From Mycobacteroides saopaulense (GTDB lineage: Bacteria > Actinomycetota > Actinomycetes > Mycobacteriales > Mycobacteriaceae), in contig NZ_CP010271.1 in the NCBI RefSeq assembly GCF_001456355.1, positions 124,001 through 188,000 on the forward strand: a DNA stretch of 64,000 nt, written 5' to 3'. The notes below the pieces were generated by a model. It saw only the letters and a list, made by a program, of their open reading frames with translations. It was not told the DNA's origin and searched no databases. How positions within the stretch are numbered: position 1 is the first letter of the stretch; each line of letters opens with the position of its first letter. The position numbers and the translations under genes are program-made. Below are positions 51,301-61,720 of the stretch, one piece after another.

Positions 51301-51580
51301 TGCCCACGATGACCGCACCGTCCGCCGGCGCGGAGGCGGCGACGGTGCACGGCACGGTCACCGTCATGTCCATGGGTGTCTGGGTGATCAGTGGTGCGGT
51401 GACGTTGTTCAGTTGCCCCTGCTGCGGCCAGTTGAGCGTCGCGGTGGACACGGTGACCGGCAGCAGCGGGATGGAGACGCTCAGCACGAACCCGAGCAGA
51501 CCGAAAACGGTTGCCGTCCAACGTGCGATGTTCAGTTTGCGGGCCTCAGGGGAGACGTCTGTCACGGATCTCTCTGTCAT
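48374..51580 (-). CDS. embB: Arabinosyltransferase EmbB
   Basis: This 1068-residue GT-C arabinosyltransferase adds arabinofuranose from decaprenyl-phosphoryl-arabinose to arabinogalactan and is the main ethambutol target. The catalytic Asp pair D275-D276 opens [20 protein letters not shown]. The residues equal to M. tuberculosis I303 and L304 are Gln279 and Met280, while Met282 matches M306. About 13-15 membrane helices are followed by a C-terminal carbohydrate-binding domain ending '[26 protein letters not shown]'. ATG 51580 overlaps the embA stop (ATGA), so the two are coupled. Confidence 0.97.
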   Translation of the reverse strand: MTERSVTDVSPEARKLNIARWTATVFGLLGFVLSVSIPLLPVTVSTATLNWPQQGQLNNVTAPLITQTPMDMTVTVPCTVAASAPADGAVIVGTAPPEGKEAALQSLFVRVTKERVDVTDRNVVIASVPRTKVASPDCRQIVITSSDKGTFATFEGLRDEKTGKELSTGFPDPNLRPQIVGVFTQLSGPAPAGLSLTAHIDTRFSSSPTLLKLAAMVGAVISTISALVALWRIDQTDGHRMQRIIPTRWRRFDFTDTVIMGALVLWYVIGAGSSDDGYQMGMARTAEHAGYMANYFRWFGSPEDPFGWYYNLLAIMTKVSDISLWIRLPDLVASLVCWLLISREVLPRLGPAVARSRPAAWAAGFVLLASWFPFNNGLRPEGQIAVGSLITWVLIERAITSRRLTPAALATITAAFTLGIQPTGLIAVAALLAGGRPILRIIVTKHRQVGTWPLVAPMLAAGTVILPVVFSDQTLATVFEATRIRTAIGPSQAWYTDNLRYYYMFLPTVDGSVSRRFGFLLIAACLFISMFILLRRKRVAGVARGPAWRVLGVVFGTIFFLMFAPTKWVHHFGLFAALGAAVAALATVLVSPPVLRWSRNRMAVVATVLFVLALSWASAAGWWYVSSFGIPFNSSMPKIAGISVSTIFFALFALAVAYAAWLHFSPRHEDNRITRSITSAPVAWAAGFMVLTSICQLAIGVVRQYPSYSNGWANIRELAGGCGLADDVLVESDANNGFLPAVGAPGGPLGPLGGTDPSGFTADGVPDKIVAESIRMTDSRPGTDYDWDSKDRNKTPGINGSTVRLPYGLDPARVPIVGSYRVGPQQQAKVSSDWYRLPARDAAHPLIVVTAAGTIAAKNVKGPVSGQTLQLEYGTTGPEGAFIPAGRLTPYDLGPAPSWRNLRFARSDIPDTATAVRIIAIDGSLTPGDWLAFAPPRVPELKSLQEYVGSKRPVLLDWTVGLVFPCQQPMLHQYGITEVPEFRITPDYDQKRKDTDTWQDGENGGLLGITDLLLRAHVMPTYLSKDWGRDWGSLRKLDTIVDAQPAQIEYGSQVHSGLWKPNQIRIKP

Positions 51581-54500
51581 GGCAGGGCTCGAATCGGTCC
51601 TTTACGGGTCCAGCCGTTCACGACGACGGAGCCCTCGGTGAGTTGTGCATCGGGTGCCAGCGCCGGCGCCACGATGGGTTCGTACTTCTCGATCGAGCCC
51701 CAGTCGCGGTACCAATCGTTACGCAGGTAGGTGGGAACCGACGAGGTGCGCAGCAGCGCCGTGGTGAACATGAACGGCCCACCGTCCTCGGCCGACATCC
51801 ACATGTTCGAGGACGTGGCGACCTGCTTGTGCTCGGGCATCACACGATACTTGGGCAGCTCGGCCACCCCGAGACGCTCGCCGAACGGCCGCTGGCACGG
51901 GAAGTTCTGCGCGACAGCCATATCCAGGAGTACCGGCGTCTCGGAGCCCAGCAGGTCCTGCGCGGTCTTGAGGGTTGGTACTCGCGGTGGGGTGAACGCC
52001 AACCACTGGTCGCTGGATAGGTTCGGGTCGTCGGCGACGATGCGAACCACATTGGCACCGGGTGGCGCGGTCTTGGTCGGGAACCGCAGGTTACGCCAGA
52101 CCGTTTGCGGCCCAATGTCAATGGGGTAGTCCTGGCGAAGAGCCCTGACGCCGCCGGGGCTCTGCTGGTCGCGGACGCCCCATTCCAGCTTGAGCGGCTG
52201 GCCGTAGTTGATCTCGGGGTTGAAGGTGCCGTCCTGCTGGAACGACCAGATAGCGCCCGCGGCCGAGATCACCACCAGCGGACGGTCGGGGCTGGCCGGC
52301 GGCAGTTCGTACCATGACGACTTGAGATGTGCGGCAATCGTATTCTCGCCGTAGCTGCCCATCACCGGGGTGCGGGCGGGGTCCAGTCCGAACGGCAGCA
52401 GCGCACTGGATCCGTTGATCCCGGTGGGGCCGACACCGCCGGTGGTCCCGGCCGCGTCGCTCACCTCCATGATCGGCGCGTTCGGCGAGGCGTCGGAGTT
52501 CACCAGGCCCGGCTTGCCGATGACGGGCAGGGATGTCATGCCAATACCCACACCATCGGGAATGAAGCCGACGGGATCCATGCCGCCCAGGGGGCCGTAC
52601 TTGCCGGACTGCTGTCCCGGAACGGGTTGCAGCAGGCCCTCGTTGGCGTCCGGCTCGACCAACACGTCGCGGGCCATGGCGCATGGATCGCTACCGGTCA
52701 GGGCCAGCAGGTTGGCCTTGCCGGTGGTGTAGGTGTCGCTGCGCGCATAGACGCCCTTGGCCAGCGAGGTGACCTCGAGGATCACCATGATGGCGGCCAC
52801 GATCATCAGCGGAGTGGAGGCCAGCAGGCGGTTGCGACGGGTGTTCTCGACTTCGGTGTGTCCGGCGTAGTCCAGACGGAAGTGCAGCCACCCGGCGATC
52901 AACGCGGTGATGATCGACAGCACCAGGAACATCGTGGTGACCGGGTGGCTGGCGATGACCGGCTGCTTGTCGAACCAGGGCACGCCGTAGTTGCCCACAT
53001 AGAACCAGCCGTTGATGCCGGAGGTCGCCCAGGCCAGGATGAACAGCAGTGCGGTGACATACAGCGCCAGGTTCCGTCGCGAATGCAGTCCGACGCGCGC
53101 GAAGGTGAACGCGGCGACCGCACCGAGCGCACCGGCCAGCCCGGCGAAGATCCCGAACTGGATGGCCCACTTGGTGGGGGTGAAGGTGAGTAGCAGCAGC
53201 CCGATGGCGGTGCTGCCGATGAGGCGCCACACTGGCCCACTGGCCAGGCCCGGCAGTACTCCGCGTCGCAGCAACACCGCAAGCGTGCCGAAGAGGCAGA
53301 GCAGCAGGATGAACACCGCGATGCGACGGGTCAGCGACCCGTCGACATTGGATTCGACAGTCAGGAAGTAGTAGCGCAGGAACTCCTGGTACCAAGCGAT
53401 CGTCGGCCCGACCACGTATTTGATGCGCGCGGATTCGGCGACGGTGGCCAGGGTCTGATCCCGGAAGGTGAAGGCGAACACGCCCGCGACCGCCGCGGCC
53501 AACACCGCGATGGGGGTGAAGCGTCCGTACCGCACGCGCCGCACCGCCACGACACGGGCGATGGCGCGCCCACCCGCGAGTAGCGGCCCGAGTGCGATCA
53601 GCCCCTGCGGGGCCACGGTCGCGGCGAGCAGCGCGACGACGATCGCCAGCGCGGCGGGGGACAGGCGGCGGGTCGCGATGGAGCGCTCCACCAGGATCCA
53701 GGTGAGCACCGTGCCGAACACGATGATCGGTTCGGGCCGTAGGCCGTTGTTGAAGGGCAGCCAGGCGGCCAGGAAGACCAAGGCGCCGGTCCACACGGCC
53801 GTCCGGCTTGCCGCGAGCTGTTCACCCAATCGGGGCAGCATCTTCTTGCGCAGGATGTACCAGGTGCCGATGCCGGCGAGGGTGGCCGGCACCCGCATCC
53901 AGACACCGACGGTGCTCACCTGCGTGAGCCAGCTCAAAAGGGTTGCATACCAATCGAATGGGGATGCCGTGGCGCCGAAGTAACGGTAGTACTCGGTGAC
54001 GTATCCGGCCTGGTGAGCGACCCGTGCCTCGACCAGGACATTGCCGTCGTCGGAGGTGATGGCGCCGATCACATGCCAAAGAAGAAGTGTGCCAACAACT
54101 CCGATGTCGGCGACGCCGTTGGTGAGCAGGTCCGCGCGACTCGGCAGGCGGAAAGATTTCCGGGGCAGCTTGCGCCCACCGCGTTCCAGCACGGCCAGTG
54201 CCCCGATGGCGATCGCCACCGCGGCGATGCCGAGCACCATGGCCGCCAGTTTCACTGTGGTGGGAGTGGTGATGAATCGGGTGTCGACCACCACATGAGC
54301 TGTCGGCCCGCCCGCCGCGGGCACCTTCAGATCGGTGAACAGGCCGGTGACCTGAGGCTTGTTCTCGATGGACAGGGTGCCCTCGGTGCCTGGGAGCCCG
54401 GCGAAGTTGGCGCCGACGCCGCTGGCGTTGGCCCAGATGTCCAGTGAGGTACAGCCGCCGGATTCCACCGCCTTACGCGGAGCGACCGTCGCGACGTTGT

Positions 54501-54870
54501 CACGGAAGGCGACGACCACCAGATCGGTGGTCGCCCGCACGAACAAGGCGTGCCGGCTTGCCTCGAAGCCTCCGTCGGGACTGGTGGACAGCACCACGCC
54601 GCCGGCCGCGGGCAGGGTCGCGATGGCGGTGCAGGGGATGTGTGCCTCGAAAGACAGCGGTGCGCCGGACACCAACGGCGCCGTGATGCCGGTGATGTTC
54701 CCGTCGGCATTGACTCCCTGGGGCCAGGTGATGTCGACGGTGGACTGGCGGACCGGCAGCAGGGGGACGAGCACGCACAACAGCACACCGATGGTGGCCG
54801 CAGCCAAAGAAATCAGACGTGCCCGGTGGGCTGTACCTGCTGTCGCGGACTGTGAAAGCGGCGAAGGCAC
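51577..54870 (-). CDS. embA: Arabinosyltransferase EmbA
   Basis: This 1097-residue partner of EmbB forms the heterodimer that branches the arabinan at the alpha-1,3 position. It has the GT-C motif [21 protein letters not shown], the conserved '[19 protein letters not shown]' loop, and a C-terminal lectin-like domain. GTG 54870 is chosen because TACCAT lies exactly 7 bases upstream and the length then equals the family. GTG 54903 would add 11 residues. embA has its own promoter because an unrelated gene separates it from embC, unlike in M. tuberculosis where only a short gap lies between them. Confidence 0.96.
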   Translation of the reverse strand: MPSPLSQSATAGTAHRARLISLAAATIGVLLCVLVPLLPVRQSTVDITWPQGVNADGNITGITAPLVSGAPLSFEAHIPCTAIATLPAAGGVVLSTSPDGGFEASRHALFVRATTDLVVVAFRDNVATVAPRKAVESGGCTSLDIWANASGVGANFAGLPGTEGTLSIENKPQVTGLFTDLKVPAAGGPTAHVVVDTRFITTPTTVKLAAMVLGIAAVAIAIGALAVLERGGRKLPRKSFRLPSRADLLTNGVADIGVVGTLLLWHVIGAITSDDGNVLVEARVAHQAGYVTEYYRYFGATASPFDWYATLLSWLTQVSTVGVWMRVPATLAGIGTWYILRKKMLPRLGEQLAASRTAVWTGALVFLAAWLPFNNGLRPEPIIVFGTVLTWILVERSIATRRLSPAALAIVVALLAATVAPQGLIALGPLLAGGRAIARVVAVRRVRYGRFTPIAVLAAAVAGVFAFTFRDQTLATVAESARIKYVVGPTIAWYQEFLRYYFLTVESNVDGSLTRRIAVFILLLCLFGTLAVLLRRGVLPGLASGPVWRLIGSTAIGLLLLTFTPTKWAIQFGIFAGLAGALGAVAAFTFARVGLHSRRNLALYVTALLFILAWATSGINGWFYVGNYGVPWFDKQPVIASHPVTTMFLVLSIITALIAGWLHFRLDYAGHTEVENTRRNRLLASTPLMIVAAIMVILEVTSLAKGVYARSDTYTTGKANLLALTGSDPCAMARDVLVEPDANEGLLQPVPGQQSGKYGPLGGMDPVGFIPDGVGIGMTSLPVIGKPGLVNSDASPNAPIMEVSDAAGTTGGVGPTGINGSSALLPFGLDPARTPVMGSYGENTIAAHLKSSWYELPPASPDRPLVVISAAGAIWSFQQDGTFNPEINYGQPLKLEWGVRDQQSPGGVRALRQDYPIDIGPQTVWRNLRFPTKTAPPGANVVRIVADDPNLSSDQWLAFTPPRVPTLKTAQDLLGSETPVLLDMAVAQNFPCQRPFGERLGVAELPKYRVMPEHKQVATSSNMWMSAEDGGPFMFTTALLRTSSVPTYLRNDWYRDWGSIEKYEPIVAPALAPDAQLTEGSVVVNGWTRKGPIRALP

Positions 54871-54877
54871 GAGGGCG

Positions 54878-54883
54878 ATGGTA
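54878..54883 (-). promoter_or_regulatory. -10 hexamer of embA
   Basis: On the minus strand TACCAT lies 7 bases before GTG 54870. It implies a leaderless embA-embB mRNA. Confidence 0.6.
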
Positions 54884-54948
54884 TGTGACGAAGCTTCGCG
54901 CACCGGAATGCAGCGCGCTCGGTTGGCCGGATTGAGACCTCTTTACCC

Positions 54949-55038
54949 GATACTGATTGATACCTTGGTGAAAGTATCGAAAAGTATCCGTGATGTCGGA
55001 CTCGGCTGATACCTATTGATACAGACCTGCGAAGTATC
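54949..55038. promoter_or_regulatory. GATAC/GTATC operator array
   Basis: Seven pentamers in 90 bp: GATAC-N5-GATAC (54949-54963), GTATC-N5-GTATC (54974-54988), GATAC-N5-GATAC (55008-55022) and a single GTATC (55034-55038). Paired copies are exactly one helical turn apart. The array fills the space between the embA promoter and the ATPase gene start and looks like a multi-site operator. Confidence 0.7.
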
Positions 55039-55050
55039 AAGTGAGGACAT

Positions 55051-56205
55051 ATGCAGCCCAGCCCGTACACGCCAGGCCAGGTGGCGCGCGAGGTGGTCGG
55101 CCGTGCCGAACAGCTTGCCGAGATCGGCGAGCGGCTGATGTACATGGCCGAGCTCGGCCGGTTGATCGGGCGTATCCGTGTCGATACCGGACCGCGCGGG
55201 GTCGGAAAGACCTCGTTGTTGCGGGAGGTCCAGCGCGAGGCGGAAGCACGGGGCGTGGCGACGGTGTGGGTCACCGCAGGAGGGGACGAGCCGCTCGTGG
55301 CGGCGATAGCGACACAGATCCGTGCGCGGGCAGCGGGGTGGGGAAAGAAGTCGCGCGGGCGTCTGGTGCGTGCCATCGATCAGCTGAGTGTCACCGCGGG
55401 CGTGCCGGGTGTGGCTCAGGTCGGCGCGACCATCAAACCCGCGCAAGGCGCCGCCGAGCCGTCGTTCAAGGAATTGATCGTCGAGACCGCCACGGCGGCG
55501 CGCGAGGAGGGGCATCGCGGTCTGGTGCTGTTGATCGACGAGGTCCAGGACGCCGACCGGCCGGGCCTGCGCACCCTGGCCGTCAGCTGGCAGGACCTGC
55601 AGGCCGAGGCCAGTACCCTGCCCGCCGGGGTTTTCGCCGCGGGCTTGCCGCAGACACCGGAGATCATCAGTGCCGCCGCTACTTTCAGTGAAAGGTTCGC
55701 CTACCGCACACTGCATCGACTCGGCCCGGAGGCGTCCAGGGTGGCACTCGTCAAGCCCGCCGCCGCGGTCGGAGTCGACTGGGCCGAGGAGGCGCTCGAT
55801 GAGGTTGTCGTGCAGACGCACGGATACCCGCACACCCTGCAGCTGTACGCCGACGCCGCGTGGGCGCGTGCCGGATATCCGGGCCCCGGCGGCCGGATCC
55901 AGATATCCGATGTCGAGCATGCCGCCCGGCAGGTCGCCGAGGACATGGATGCGCTCTTTCGGGCGCGCTGGAACAACGCGACCCCGGTGCAGCAGCAGTT
56001 CATGTCTGCCATGGCGCAGTCACTCACCGATGATCGGTTGGCCGGACGGTCCGACATCGCGACCAGCATGGGACGCGATTCGCGGGCCATCAGTGCCGCC
56101 CGGGCCGGCCTCATCGACAAGGGCCTGATCGCCGTCGCGGGTCATGGGCTCCTGGAGTTCACCATCCCGGGGTTCGCGGAATTCGTTCGCGAACAAGACG
56201 GTTGA
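55051..56205 (+). CDS. AAA-type ATPase with C-terminal winged helix, inserted between embC and embA
   Basis: This 384-residue protein starts at ATG 55051 after GAGGACAT. It has 'PFREQ'-like start REVVGRAEQLAEI, Walker A DTGPRGVGKTSLLREV (about residues 46-61), Walker B GLVLLIDEVQDADRPG near 160, sensor-like 'GVFAAGLPQTPEII', a lid domain and a C-terminal winged helix 'RSDIATSMGRDSRAISAARAGLIDKGLIAVAG'. It resembles the archaeal-ATPase/ORC-Cdc6-like or STAND group of ATP-binding proteins in actinobacteria. It is on the strand opposite to the emb genes. The upstream array suggests self-control or control of embA. Its role is unknown. Confidence 0.8.
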   Translation: MQPSPYTPGQVAREVVGRAEQLAEIGERLMYMAELGRLIGRIRVDTGPRGVGKTSLLREVQREAEARGVATVWVTAGGDEPLVAAIATQIRARAAGWGKKSRGRLVRAIDQLSVTAGVPGVAQVGATIKPAQGAAEPSFKELIVETATAAREEGHRGLVLLIDEVQDADRPGLRTLAVSWQDLQAEASTLPAGVFAAGLPQTPEIISAAATFSERFAYRTLHRLGPEASRVALVKPAAAVGVDWAEEALDEVVVQTHGYPHTLQLYADAAWARAGYPGPGGRIQISDVEHAARQVAEDMDALFRARWNNATPVQQQFMSAMAQSLTDDRLAGRSDIATSMGRDSRAISAARAGLIDKGLIAVAGHGLLEFTIPGFAEFVREQDG

Positions 56206-56278
56206 CCACCACGCCGACGCGTCGTGTTCTACGCCGCGCACGCGGTAACGCATCGCAAACGGTAGTCCCGGCGCTCGG
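56206..56278. other. Gap after ATPase gene
   Basis: Of the 374-bp stretch between the ATPase stop and embC (56206-56579), this part holds no gene and no clear terminator. The segment 56462-56579 carries the leader of the small secreted-protein gene and the end of embC transcription, with no strong hairpin seen. Confidence 0.4.
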
Positions 56279-56461
56279 TCAGTCGTTGTGTGGCGACTTC
56301 TCCCGGATTGCTCCCGAGCGTTCGCATTTCGGATCGACCTTCACCGGGTGGTGCGGGCAGGGTTCGTCGTCCTTCGGTTTCCCGTGGCTTGGGAACGCCG
56401 TCACCAGGCACGACGCCAGGGATGCGGTCACCAAGAACTGCCAAGCGATTTGTCGCAGCAC
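56279..56461 (-). CDS. Probable small secreted protein
   Basis: A 60-residue frame starting at GTG 56461 has a GAGGAAGG ribosome site 6-7 bases upstream. Residues 1-22 (MLRQIAWQFLVTASLASCLVTAF) look like a signal peptide. The mature part would be a charged 35-residue peptide KPKDDEPCPHHPVKVDPKCERS with two cysteines. It lies between embC and the ATPase gene, on the emb strand. No family is recognised. It is supported by start, signal and cysteine pattern only. Confidence 0.5.
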   Translation of the reverse strand: MLRQIAWQFLVTASLASCLVTAFPSHGKPKDDEPCPHHPVKVDPKCERSGAIREKSPHND

Positions 56462-56579
56462 GGCCGGCCTTCCTCTGGGATGTCTGTACTGACAACCCCA
56501 TTGAAGTTGGCCGACGTTTTACTGGCTTCCGATAACTTGCCAGTTTCTATCGGAAATCAGCCAATCGAACGTCTGGCGT

Positions 56580-59500
56580 TCATCTGCTCTTGCGCAGCGG
56601 CCCGGGCGTCCAGAGTCCGCTGTGCACGGCGGTGCCGAGCTGCAGCTGCGCCTCGGTGGCGTTCCGGTAGTACGGCGTGAACCGTTGCAGCGCACCCCAA
56701 TCGCGGAACCAGTCATTCTGTAGATAGGTCGGCACCGGGGTGGCCTTCAGTAGAAGCTCGGTGATGCCCAGGGGGCCGCCGCCGAGGTAGTCCATCACCG
56801 GCGAGTTGGCCTCCGCGCCGAAGCGGTCGGGCAGGATGCGCCACTTCGGAATCTCGATGACACCGTTCTTGTGGTCGAACGGTCGCTGGCAGGGGAAAGC
56901 AAGTCCGACAAGCCAGTCCAGGAAAACGGGATCGGATCCCACGACCGACTGCAGCGAGCGTAGCGAGGGAACTCGGGGCGGGGTGATCGCAATCCAGTGC
57001 TGCGGTGCCAAGTCGTCATCGGTGACCAGCAGCCGGATCCGGGTCGCATTTGTCGGGATCGCATCGCGGGACAGTCGCAGGTTCCGCCAGGCCGGGGATG
57101 GTCCCAGGTCGGCGAAGGAGATGGCGCCCAAGACCTTTCCGTCCTCGCCGGCGAACTGCACTTGCAGTTCGACCGGATCGAATCGGCCGGCGGCCGCCAG
57201 CACGACCAGTGGCTTGGTGGCGTCCTTGGGAGGTAGTCGATACCACGCCGACTGCAACCGGGCCGGGCGCTGGCTGCCTACCTGATAGCTGCCCATCACG
57301 GGTGTGGTCTCTGGCTTGAGGTCGAAGGGCAGGCGGGCGCGGGAGCCGTTGACGCCGGCCACGACGGTGGTGCCGCCCTCGGTGTCCTGGCTGCCGTTGG
57401 CGTTACCGCTCTTGTCGCGTTCGACGAAGCTGTCGGAGCCCTGCGGGTTGTTCTCCTCGTCGGCCGACACGTCCGACGGAATTCCGTTGGGATCGAACAT
57501 GATGTTGGTATCGGCGGCCAGCGCCTGACCGACCGGGGCGTCGATCGGCTGCAGCATCCCGGCATTGGGGTCTTCCTCGACCAACACGTCGTTGGCTAGC
57601 CCACAGCCGTTTCCGCGCAGCGCGTCGAGGTTGGACCGCCCGACCGACCAGGCGGGGTACTGGTTGATCATGCCCGCGGTCAATGAGAAGACCGACCAGA
57701 TCACGACGATCCAGGTGCCGACGGCCAGTGGGGATTCGGCGATGCGCGCGAGCACCGGATGCACGGGCGTGCGGCCGGGATGGTCACGGCCGGTGAAATG
57801 CATCCAGGCGGCTATCAAGATGGCGAGCACCGACAACCCGAAGAACACGGTGCTGATGCCAAAATGCCATTGCGGGAAGGAATTCGACCACGGCACGCCG
57901 AAGTTGGAGACGTACCACCAGCCGTTCACGCTGGAGAAGGACAGCGAGAGCACGAACAGCACGATCGCGGCGTAGAGCGTGCGGTTACGCGGAGAACGCA
58001 TGGCCGCCGCGGTCACGGCCACCGCGGCCAGCGCGCCGAGCGACCCGGCGAGGCCGGCGAACACGCCGAAGTGGTGGGTCCACTTGGTGGGCGTGAACAT
58101 GATCGCCACGAACGAGATCAGGGTGATGCCGATGATCCGTCGGCTGGGCCCGCTCGCGGTGCCGGGAATCTTGTTCTTACGCAAGGTCATCGCCACTGCC
58201 ACGCCGAGTGCGATGAGCAGGGCCAGTACCGGGAATCGGCGGGAGATGGCGCCGTCGGTGGTCGGCAGGAACAAGCGCTCGTACCGGACGTGCTCGTCGA
58301 ACCAGTTCAGCGACGGACCGACCGCGGATTTGAGCGCGTTGGCCTGCATCTCCCCGATGAGGGTTTGATCGCGGAAGATGACGATGAGCGTCACCAGCCC
58401 GGCCGCCAGGATCGGCGCCAGCAGCGCGGCGTAGCCGAATCGCTTGGCGCGCTTGGCCACGATGGTGCGCAGCGGACCGATCGCGACCAGCAGTGCGCCG
58501 ATGGAGGCGATGCCCGTCGGCCCGGAGAACAGAGTGAGCGCGCCGATGATGCACGCGGCCGCCGCCGGCAGCAGTCGGTTGGTGGCAATGGAGCGCTCGA
58601 CCGAGCACCAGGTCAGCAGGATGCCGAGCGCGATGATGGGCTCGGGCCGCAGTCCGTTGTTGAACGGCAGCCAGAACGCCAGGAACATGGCGGCCGCTGT
58701 CCACGGCACCACGGGGTTGGTGCGCGCGGCATGCCCCAGCCGGGGAATTACCTCACGACTGATCACCGCCCAGCACAGCAGACCCATGGCCAGGGTGGGC
58801 AGACGCATCCAGACGCTGGCGGTGCTGACGTGCGCCCAGATGGTCAGCAGGTCGTAGTACCAGCCGAAGGGCGATTCGGGAGTCCCGAACCAGCGGTAAT
58901 AGTTGGCCATATAGCCCGAGCGTTCCGCGACGCGGGCCATGGTCAGGATGTAGCCGTCGTCGGAGGTGTTGGCGCCGACGAAATGCCACCAGACCAGCAC
59001 CGCCCCGACAAGTGCGTCCAGGGGTCGCGGCTTCCACCAGCCCTCGGGCATGAAGCGCTTGTGGCGGCGCCCGTCGGCAGCGTCGAGGGTGTGCAGGGCG
59101 ACCAGCGAGATCGCGGTCAACAGAACGCCCAGGACCATCGCGATGAATTTGAGGGCGGTGGGGGAGCTGCTGTAGCGGGTATCGACGGTCGCGGAGAGTT
59201 TCAGGCCCTCGGGCGCGGGCCCGGACAGATCGGTGAAGATACCGACGATCTGCGGCCGGAAGTCGTACCCGCCACGTTCGCCGGAGCGTGGCTGCCCGGG
59301 CTTGGCATCCTTGGGTCCCTGAATGAGGCCGACGAACTTTCCGGTCACCTTGTCCGAATGCGCCGTCACCTCGAGTCGCTGGCAGTTGGGACCGAGGACT
59401 TCGGAGAGCGGAGCCGAGACCACCGGCACATTGCGCACGATCACCACGAGGTCGCCGCCGATGCGCTGGATCAGCATGCCGCGGTCCACCGCGTTGGGGG

Positions 59501-59804
59501 CCTGTTTGGGCACGGTGGACAGCAGTACGTTGTTGTGACCGTCGAGGCCCTTGGCCGTCGCGCACGGCACGGTGATGGTGAGGTCGGTGGGGACGTATCC
59601 GATGAGGGGAGCGTCGACGCTGGCCAGGGTGCCGTTCTGCGGCCAGTCGAGCTGCGCGGTGTCCTGCCGGACCGGCAGCAGCGGCGTGGCGATGGCGAGC
59701 AGTGCGCCGAGGAAGCCGGTGACGATCGCGATCAGCCGGGCCCTGCGGTATTCGCCGTCGCCGTCGTTGGCGACCTTCTCCGTCGCGTTCCCCTGAACCG
59801 TCAC
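56580..59804 (-). CDS. embC: Arabinosyltransferase EmbC
   Basis: This 1074-residue enzyme extends the alpha-1,5 arabinan of lipoarabinomannan. Its GT-C motif is NTSDDGYILTMARVAERSGYM, which keeps the Ile-Leu pair that is changed in EmbB here. It has 13 or so helices and a C-terminal carbohydrate-binding domain with 'GSRARLPFDLKPETTPVMGSYQ' and a negatively charged insert 'SADEENNPQGSDSFVERDKSGNANGSQ'. The GTG start has TAACAT 8 bases upstream and lies 19 bases after the aftA stop, so it can be read through from aftA or start on its own. Confidence 0.96.
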   Translation of the reverse strand: MTVQGNATEKVANDGDGEYRRARLIAIVTGFLGALLAIATPLLPVRQDTAQLDWPQNGTLASVDAPLIGYVPTDLTITVPCATAKGLDGHNNVLLSTVPKQAPNAVDRGMLIQRIGGDLVVIVRNVPVVSAPLSEVLGPNCQRLEVTAHSDKVTGKFVGLIQGPKDAKPGQPRSGERGGYDFRPQIVGIFTDLSGPAPEGLKLSATVDTRYSSSPTALKFIAMVLGVLLTAISLVALHTLDAADGRRHKRFMPEGWWKPRPLDALVGAVLVWWHFVGANTSDDGYILTMARVAERSGYMANYYRWFGTPESPFGWYYDLLTIWAHVSTASVWMRLPTLAMGLLCWAVISREVIPRLGHAARTNPVVPWTAAAMFLAFWLPFNNGLRPEPIIALGILLTWCSVERSIATNRLLPAAAACIIGALTLFSGPTGIASIGALLVAIGPLRTIVAKRAKRFGYAALLAPILAAGLVTLIVIFRDQTLIGEMQANALKSAVGPSLNWFDEHVRYERLFLPTTDGAISRRFPVLALLIALGVAVAMTLRKNKIPGTASGPSRRIIGITLISFVAIMFTPTKWTHHFGVFAGLAGSLGALAAVAVTAAAMRSPRNRTLYAAIVLFVLSLSFSSVNGWWYVSNFGVPWSNSFPQWHFGISTVFFGLSVLAILIAAWMHFTGRDHPGRTPVHPVLARIAESPLAVGTWIVVIWSVFSLTAGMINQYPAWSVGRSNLDALRGNGCGLANDVLVEEDPNAGMLQPIDAPVGQALAADTNIMFDPNGIPSDVSADEENNPQGSDSFVERDKSGNANGSQDTEGGTTVVAGVNGSRARLPFDLKPETTPVMGSYQVGSQRPARLQSAWYRLPPKDATKPLVVLAAAGRFDPVELQVQFAGEDGKVLGAISFADLGPSPAWRNLRLSRDAIPTNATRIRLLVTDDDLAPQHWIAITPPRVPSLRSLQSVVGSDPVFLDWLVGLAFPCQRPFDHKNGVIEIPKWRILPDRFGAEANSPVMDYLGGGPLGITELLLKATPVPTYLQNDWFRDWGALQRFTPYYRNATEAQLQLGTAVHSGLWTPGPLRKSR

Positions 59805-59812
59805 GGAGGAAG

Positions 59813-59818
59813 ATGTTA
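59813..59818 (-). promoter_or_regulatory. Possible -10 hexamer of embC
   Basis: On the minus strand TAACAT lies 8 bases before GTG 59804. No Shine-Dalgarno is present. Confidence 0.4.
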
Positions 59819-59823
59819 GTTGG

Positions 59824-61713
59824 CTACTGAGGTGGTACCCGAACGACCAGGACGAAGGGTCCTATGGTGCGCACGGTGAACCGGGGATCAGCGAACAGCT
59901 GCTTGTTCAGCGTCACGGTGTACCGCTTGACGTTCGGCTGGTTGGGGTAGACGTCCTTGGCGAGCCGCAGAGAGTAGTTGTCCCCGGACTGCCGCATCAG
60001 TAGGACTGTCGGCGCACGCCAGGGCAGGGCGTCCAGCGCACGAATCATCTCGTCGGCGGTGTGCAGGTCTTCCCAGCTCTTGATCACGGCTGCACGCTTG
60101 TCGAACTGCGCCAGCGGGTTTGCGTAGTGCGGCGTCAGTCCCTGGAAGCCGTAGTACGGGTAGAACGCCAGGAAGCTGTAGTCGGCGGTGAGCACCACGA
60201 CCTCATCGCGCGGCTTGCCGGTGAGTTCGGTGATCGCCTTGTCGATGGCGCCGTAATGACTTTCCGGGCCGGGCGGGCGACGGTCTGCGCGTTGTCCGGT
60301 GCCGTCGGTATCGGCGTAGGCGATGACGATGTCGGAGCGCAGGAAATCGGGGATGTCCTGGCTGAATGCCAGTGCACCGGCGAGGCCGACGACGGTGGCC
60401 ACCAGCGTGGCGGACTTGGCGCGCTGGGCGGCCCAGGCGGCCACCTCGAGGAAGGCGAATGCGCCCGCCGCGGCGAGTAGCACGGTGAGGGTGGGCACCA
60501 AGCGGAACGAGAGCAGGGTGGTCTTGGCGAGGGTGGCCAGCATGGACAACAGCGACCACAGATATACGGATGCCACGCCGATCGCGAGCGCCCCGGCACG
60601 CGCCGAGCGGCGAGCCCGCACCACCAGCCACACCGTGCCGAGTAGGCACAGCCCGCCGAGCATGGTGGGTTGGAACATGGGGAAGGACAGCTCGGCGCCG
60701 TCATTGGGCAGGTAATGCTGTGCCGATGCGGCCTTCTCCAACGAGGCCCGCGAGACCGCGATCAAATAGGGACCCCAGAACACCAGGGCCAGTGCGATGG
60801 CGATGCCTGCGATGGCGAGCCAGCGCAGCAGGGGCTCTTTCACGGCGGGCCACCAGCCGTCACGCCGGATCCGGCCGATCGCCACCACCTTGGCCGCGAC
60901 GGTGATGGCCAGCGCGCCGTACGCGGTGAGCAGTGTGTAGAACAGCGCCGCGAAACCCAGGAACACACCGGTCCCGATGACGGCGCTCCAGCCGCTGCCC
61001 GCGGGCGCCCGGAGCGCGCTGTAACCCAGAACCAGCACCGGTGGCAGCAGCACCGTGATGATCGCGCCGTAGGGTTCGGCGGCGGTGGAGTACAGGGTGA
61101 CGGCGGCGGTCGCGGTGGTCACGATGAGGGCGTACTCGAAGCGGATCATCTTGTTCCACAAGATGAATGCCGCACATACCCCGATCGCCAGCGAGGCGAT
61201 GGCCCAGGGCTTGTACATCTCCCAGCCGGCGGTTCCGGTGAGTGCCGCCAGCCGCCCGCCGATCCAGAACCAGCCCGCCGGGTAGAACGGCGGCATGTCC
61301 GGATAGGTCATGTCGTGCAGCGCGGGCGAGTCGGTGAAACGCGTCAGGTACTCGGTGCGGAACTGTTGGTCCACCGAGATCCCGAACAGGTAGAGCTTGG
61401 TGGCGCCCAGGGGCATGCCGATGGTCACCACGGTGAATGCCGAGAGAAACAGCAGGGAAAGCACTTTCGCGACGGTGTGGCGGCCCCGGCGCCAGAGAAT
61501 CCCGGCCAGCACCAACCCGGCGATGGTGCCGAACTGGCCGACCGTGGTCAGCGCGTGCAGCTGGTTGGACGAGCCGAAGGCCGGCCACTCCACCCGTGCG
61601 ATGGCGGTGAGCGCGACGACGCTGACGGCGGCGGCCGTGACGACGGCGAGCGCCAGGTCTTTGGTGGTGTCCAGTACGTGCCGACGTGCCGCCTCTGCTG
61701 TCTGGGCCGTCAT
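59824..61713 (-). CDS. aftA: Arabinofuranosyltransferase AftA
   Basis: This 629-residue GT-C enzyme places the first arabinofuranose residues on galactan, priming arabinan. About eleven helices span the N-terminal two thirds. The periplasmic loop '[41 protein letters not shown]' carries the catalytic Asp region, and the C-terminal soluble domain has '[56 protein letters not shown]' (quoted as landmarks). ATG 61713 lies 7 bases after the dprE2 stop, making dprE1-dprE2-aftA one transcript. Confidence 0.95.
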   Translation of the reverse strand: MTAQTAEAARRHVLDTTKDLALAVVTAAAVSVVALTAIARVEWPAFGSSNQLHALTTVGQFGTIAGLVLAGILWRRGRHTVAKVLSLLFLSAFTVVTIGMPLGATKLYLFGISVDQQFRTEYLTRFTDSPALHDMTYPDMPPFYPAGWFWIGGRLAALTGTAGWEMYKPWAIASLAIGVCAAFILWNKMIRFEYALIVTTATAAVTLYSTAAEPYGAIITVLLPPVLVLGYSALRAPAGSGWSAVIGTGVFLGFAALFYTLLTAYGALAITVAAKVVAIGRIRRDGWWPAVKEPLLRWLAIAGIAIALALVFWGPYLIAVSRASLEKAASAQHYLPNDGAELSFPMFQPTMLGGLCLLGTVWLVVRARRSARAGALAIGVASVYLWSLLSMLATLAKTTLLSFRLVPTLTVLLAAAGAFAFLEVAAWAAQRAKSATLVATVVGLAGALAFSQDIPDFLRSDIVIAYADTDGTGQRADRRPPGPESHYGAIDKAITELTGKPRDEVVVLTADYSFLAFYPYYGFQGLTPHYANPLAQFDKRAAVIKSWEDLHTADEMIRALDALPWRAPTVLLMRQSGDNYSLRLAKDVYPNQPNVKRYTVTLNKQLFADPRFTVRTIGPFVLVVRVPPQ

Positions 61714-61720
61714 CGTGCGC

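Noticed and set aside
54949..55038. The GATAC array as a CRISPR or integration-site repeat
   Set aside because: The units are 5 bp with 5-bp spacers, too short for CRISPR, and no cas or integrase gene is near. An operator array is the simpler reading.
57759..59819. A 686-codon open frame on the plus strand across embC
   Set aside because: Shadow of embC. The product is Gly/His/Arg-rich without any recognisable motif. The same applies to the long plus-strand frame at 48611-50290 opposite embB.
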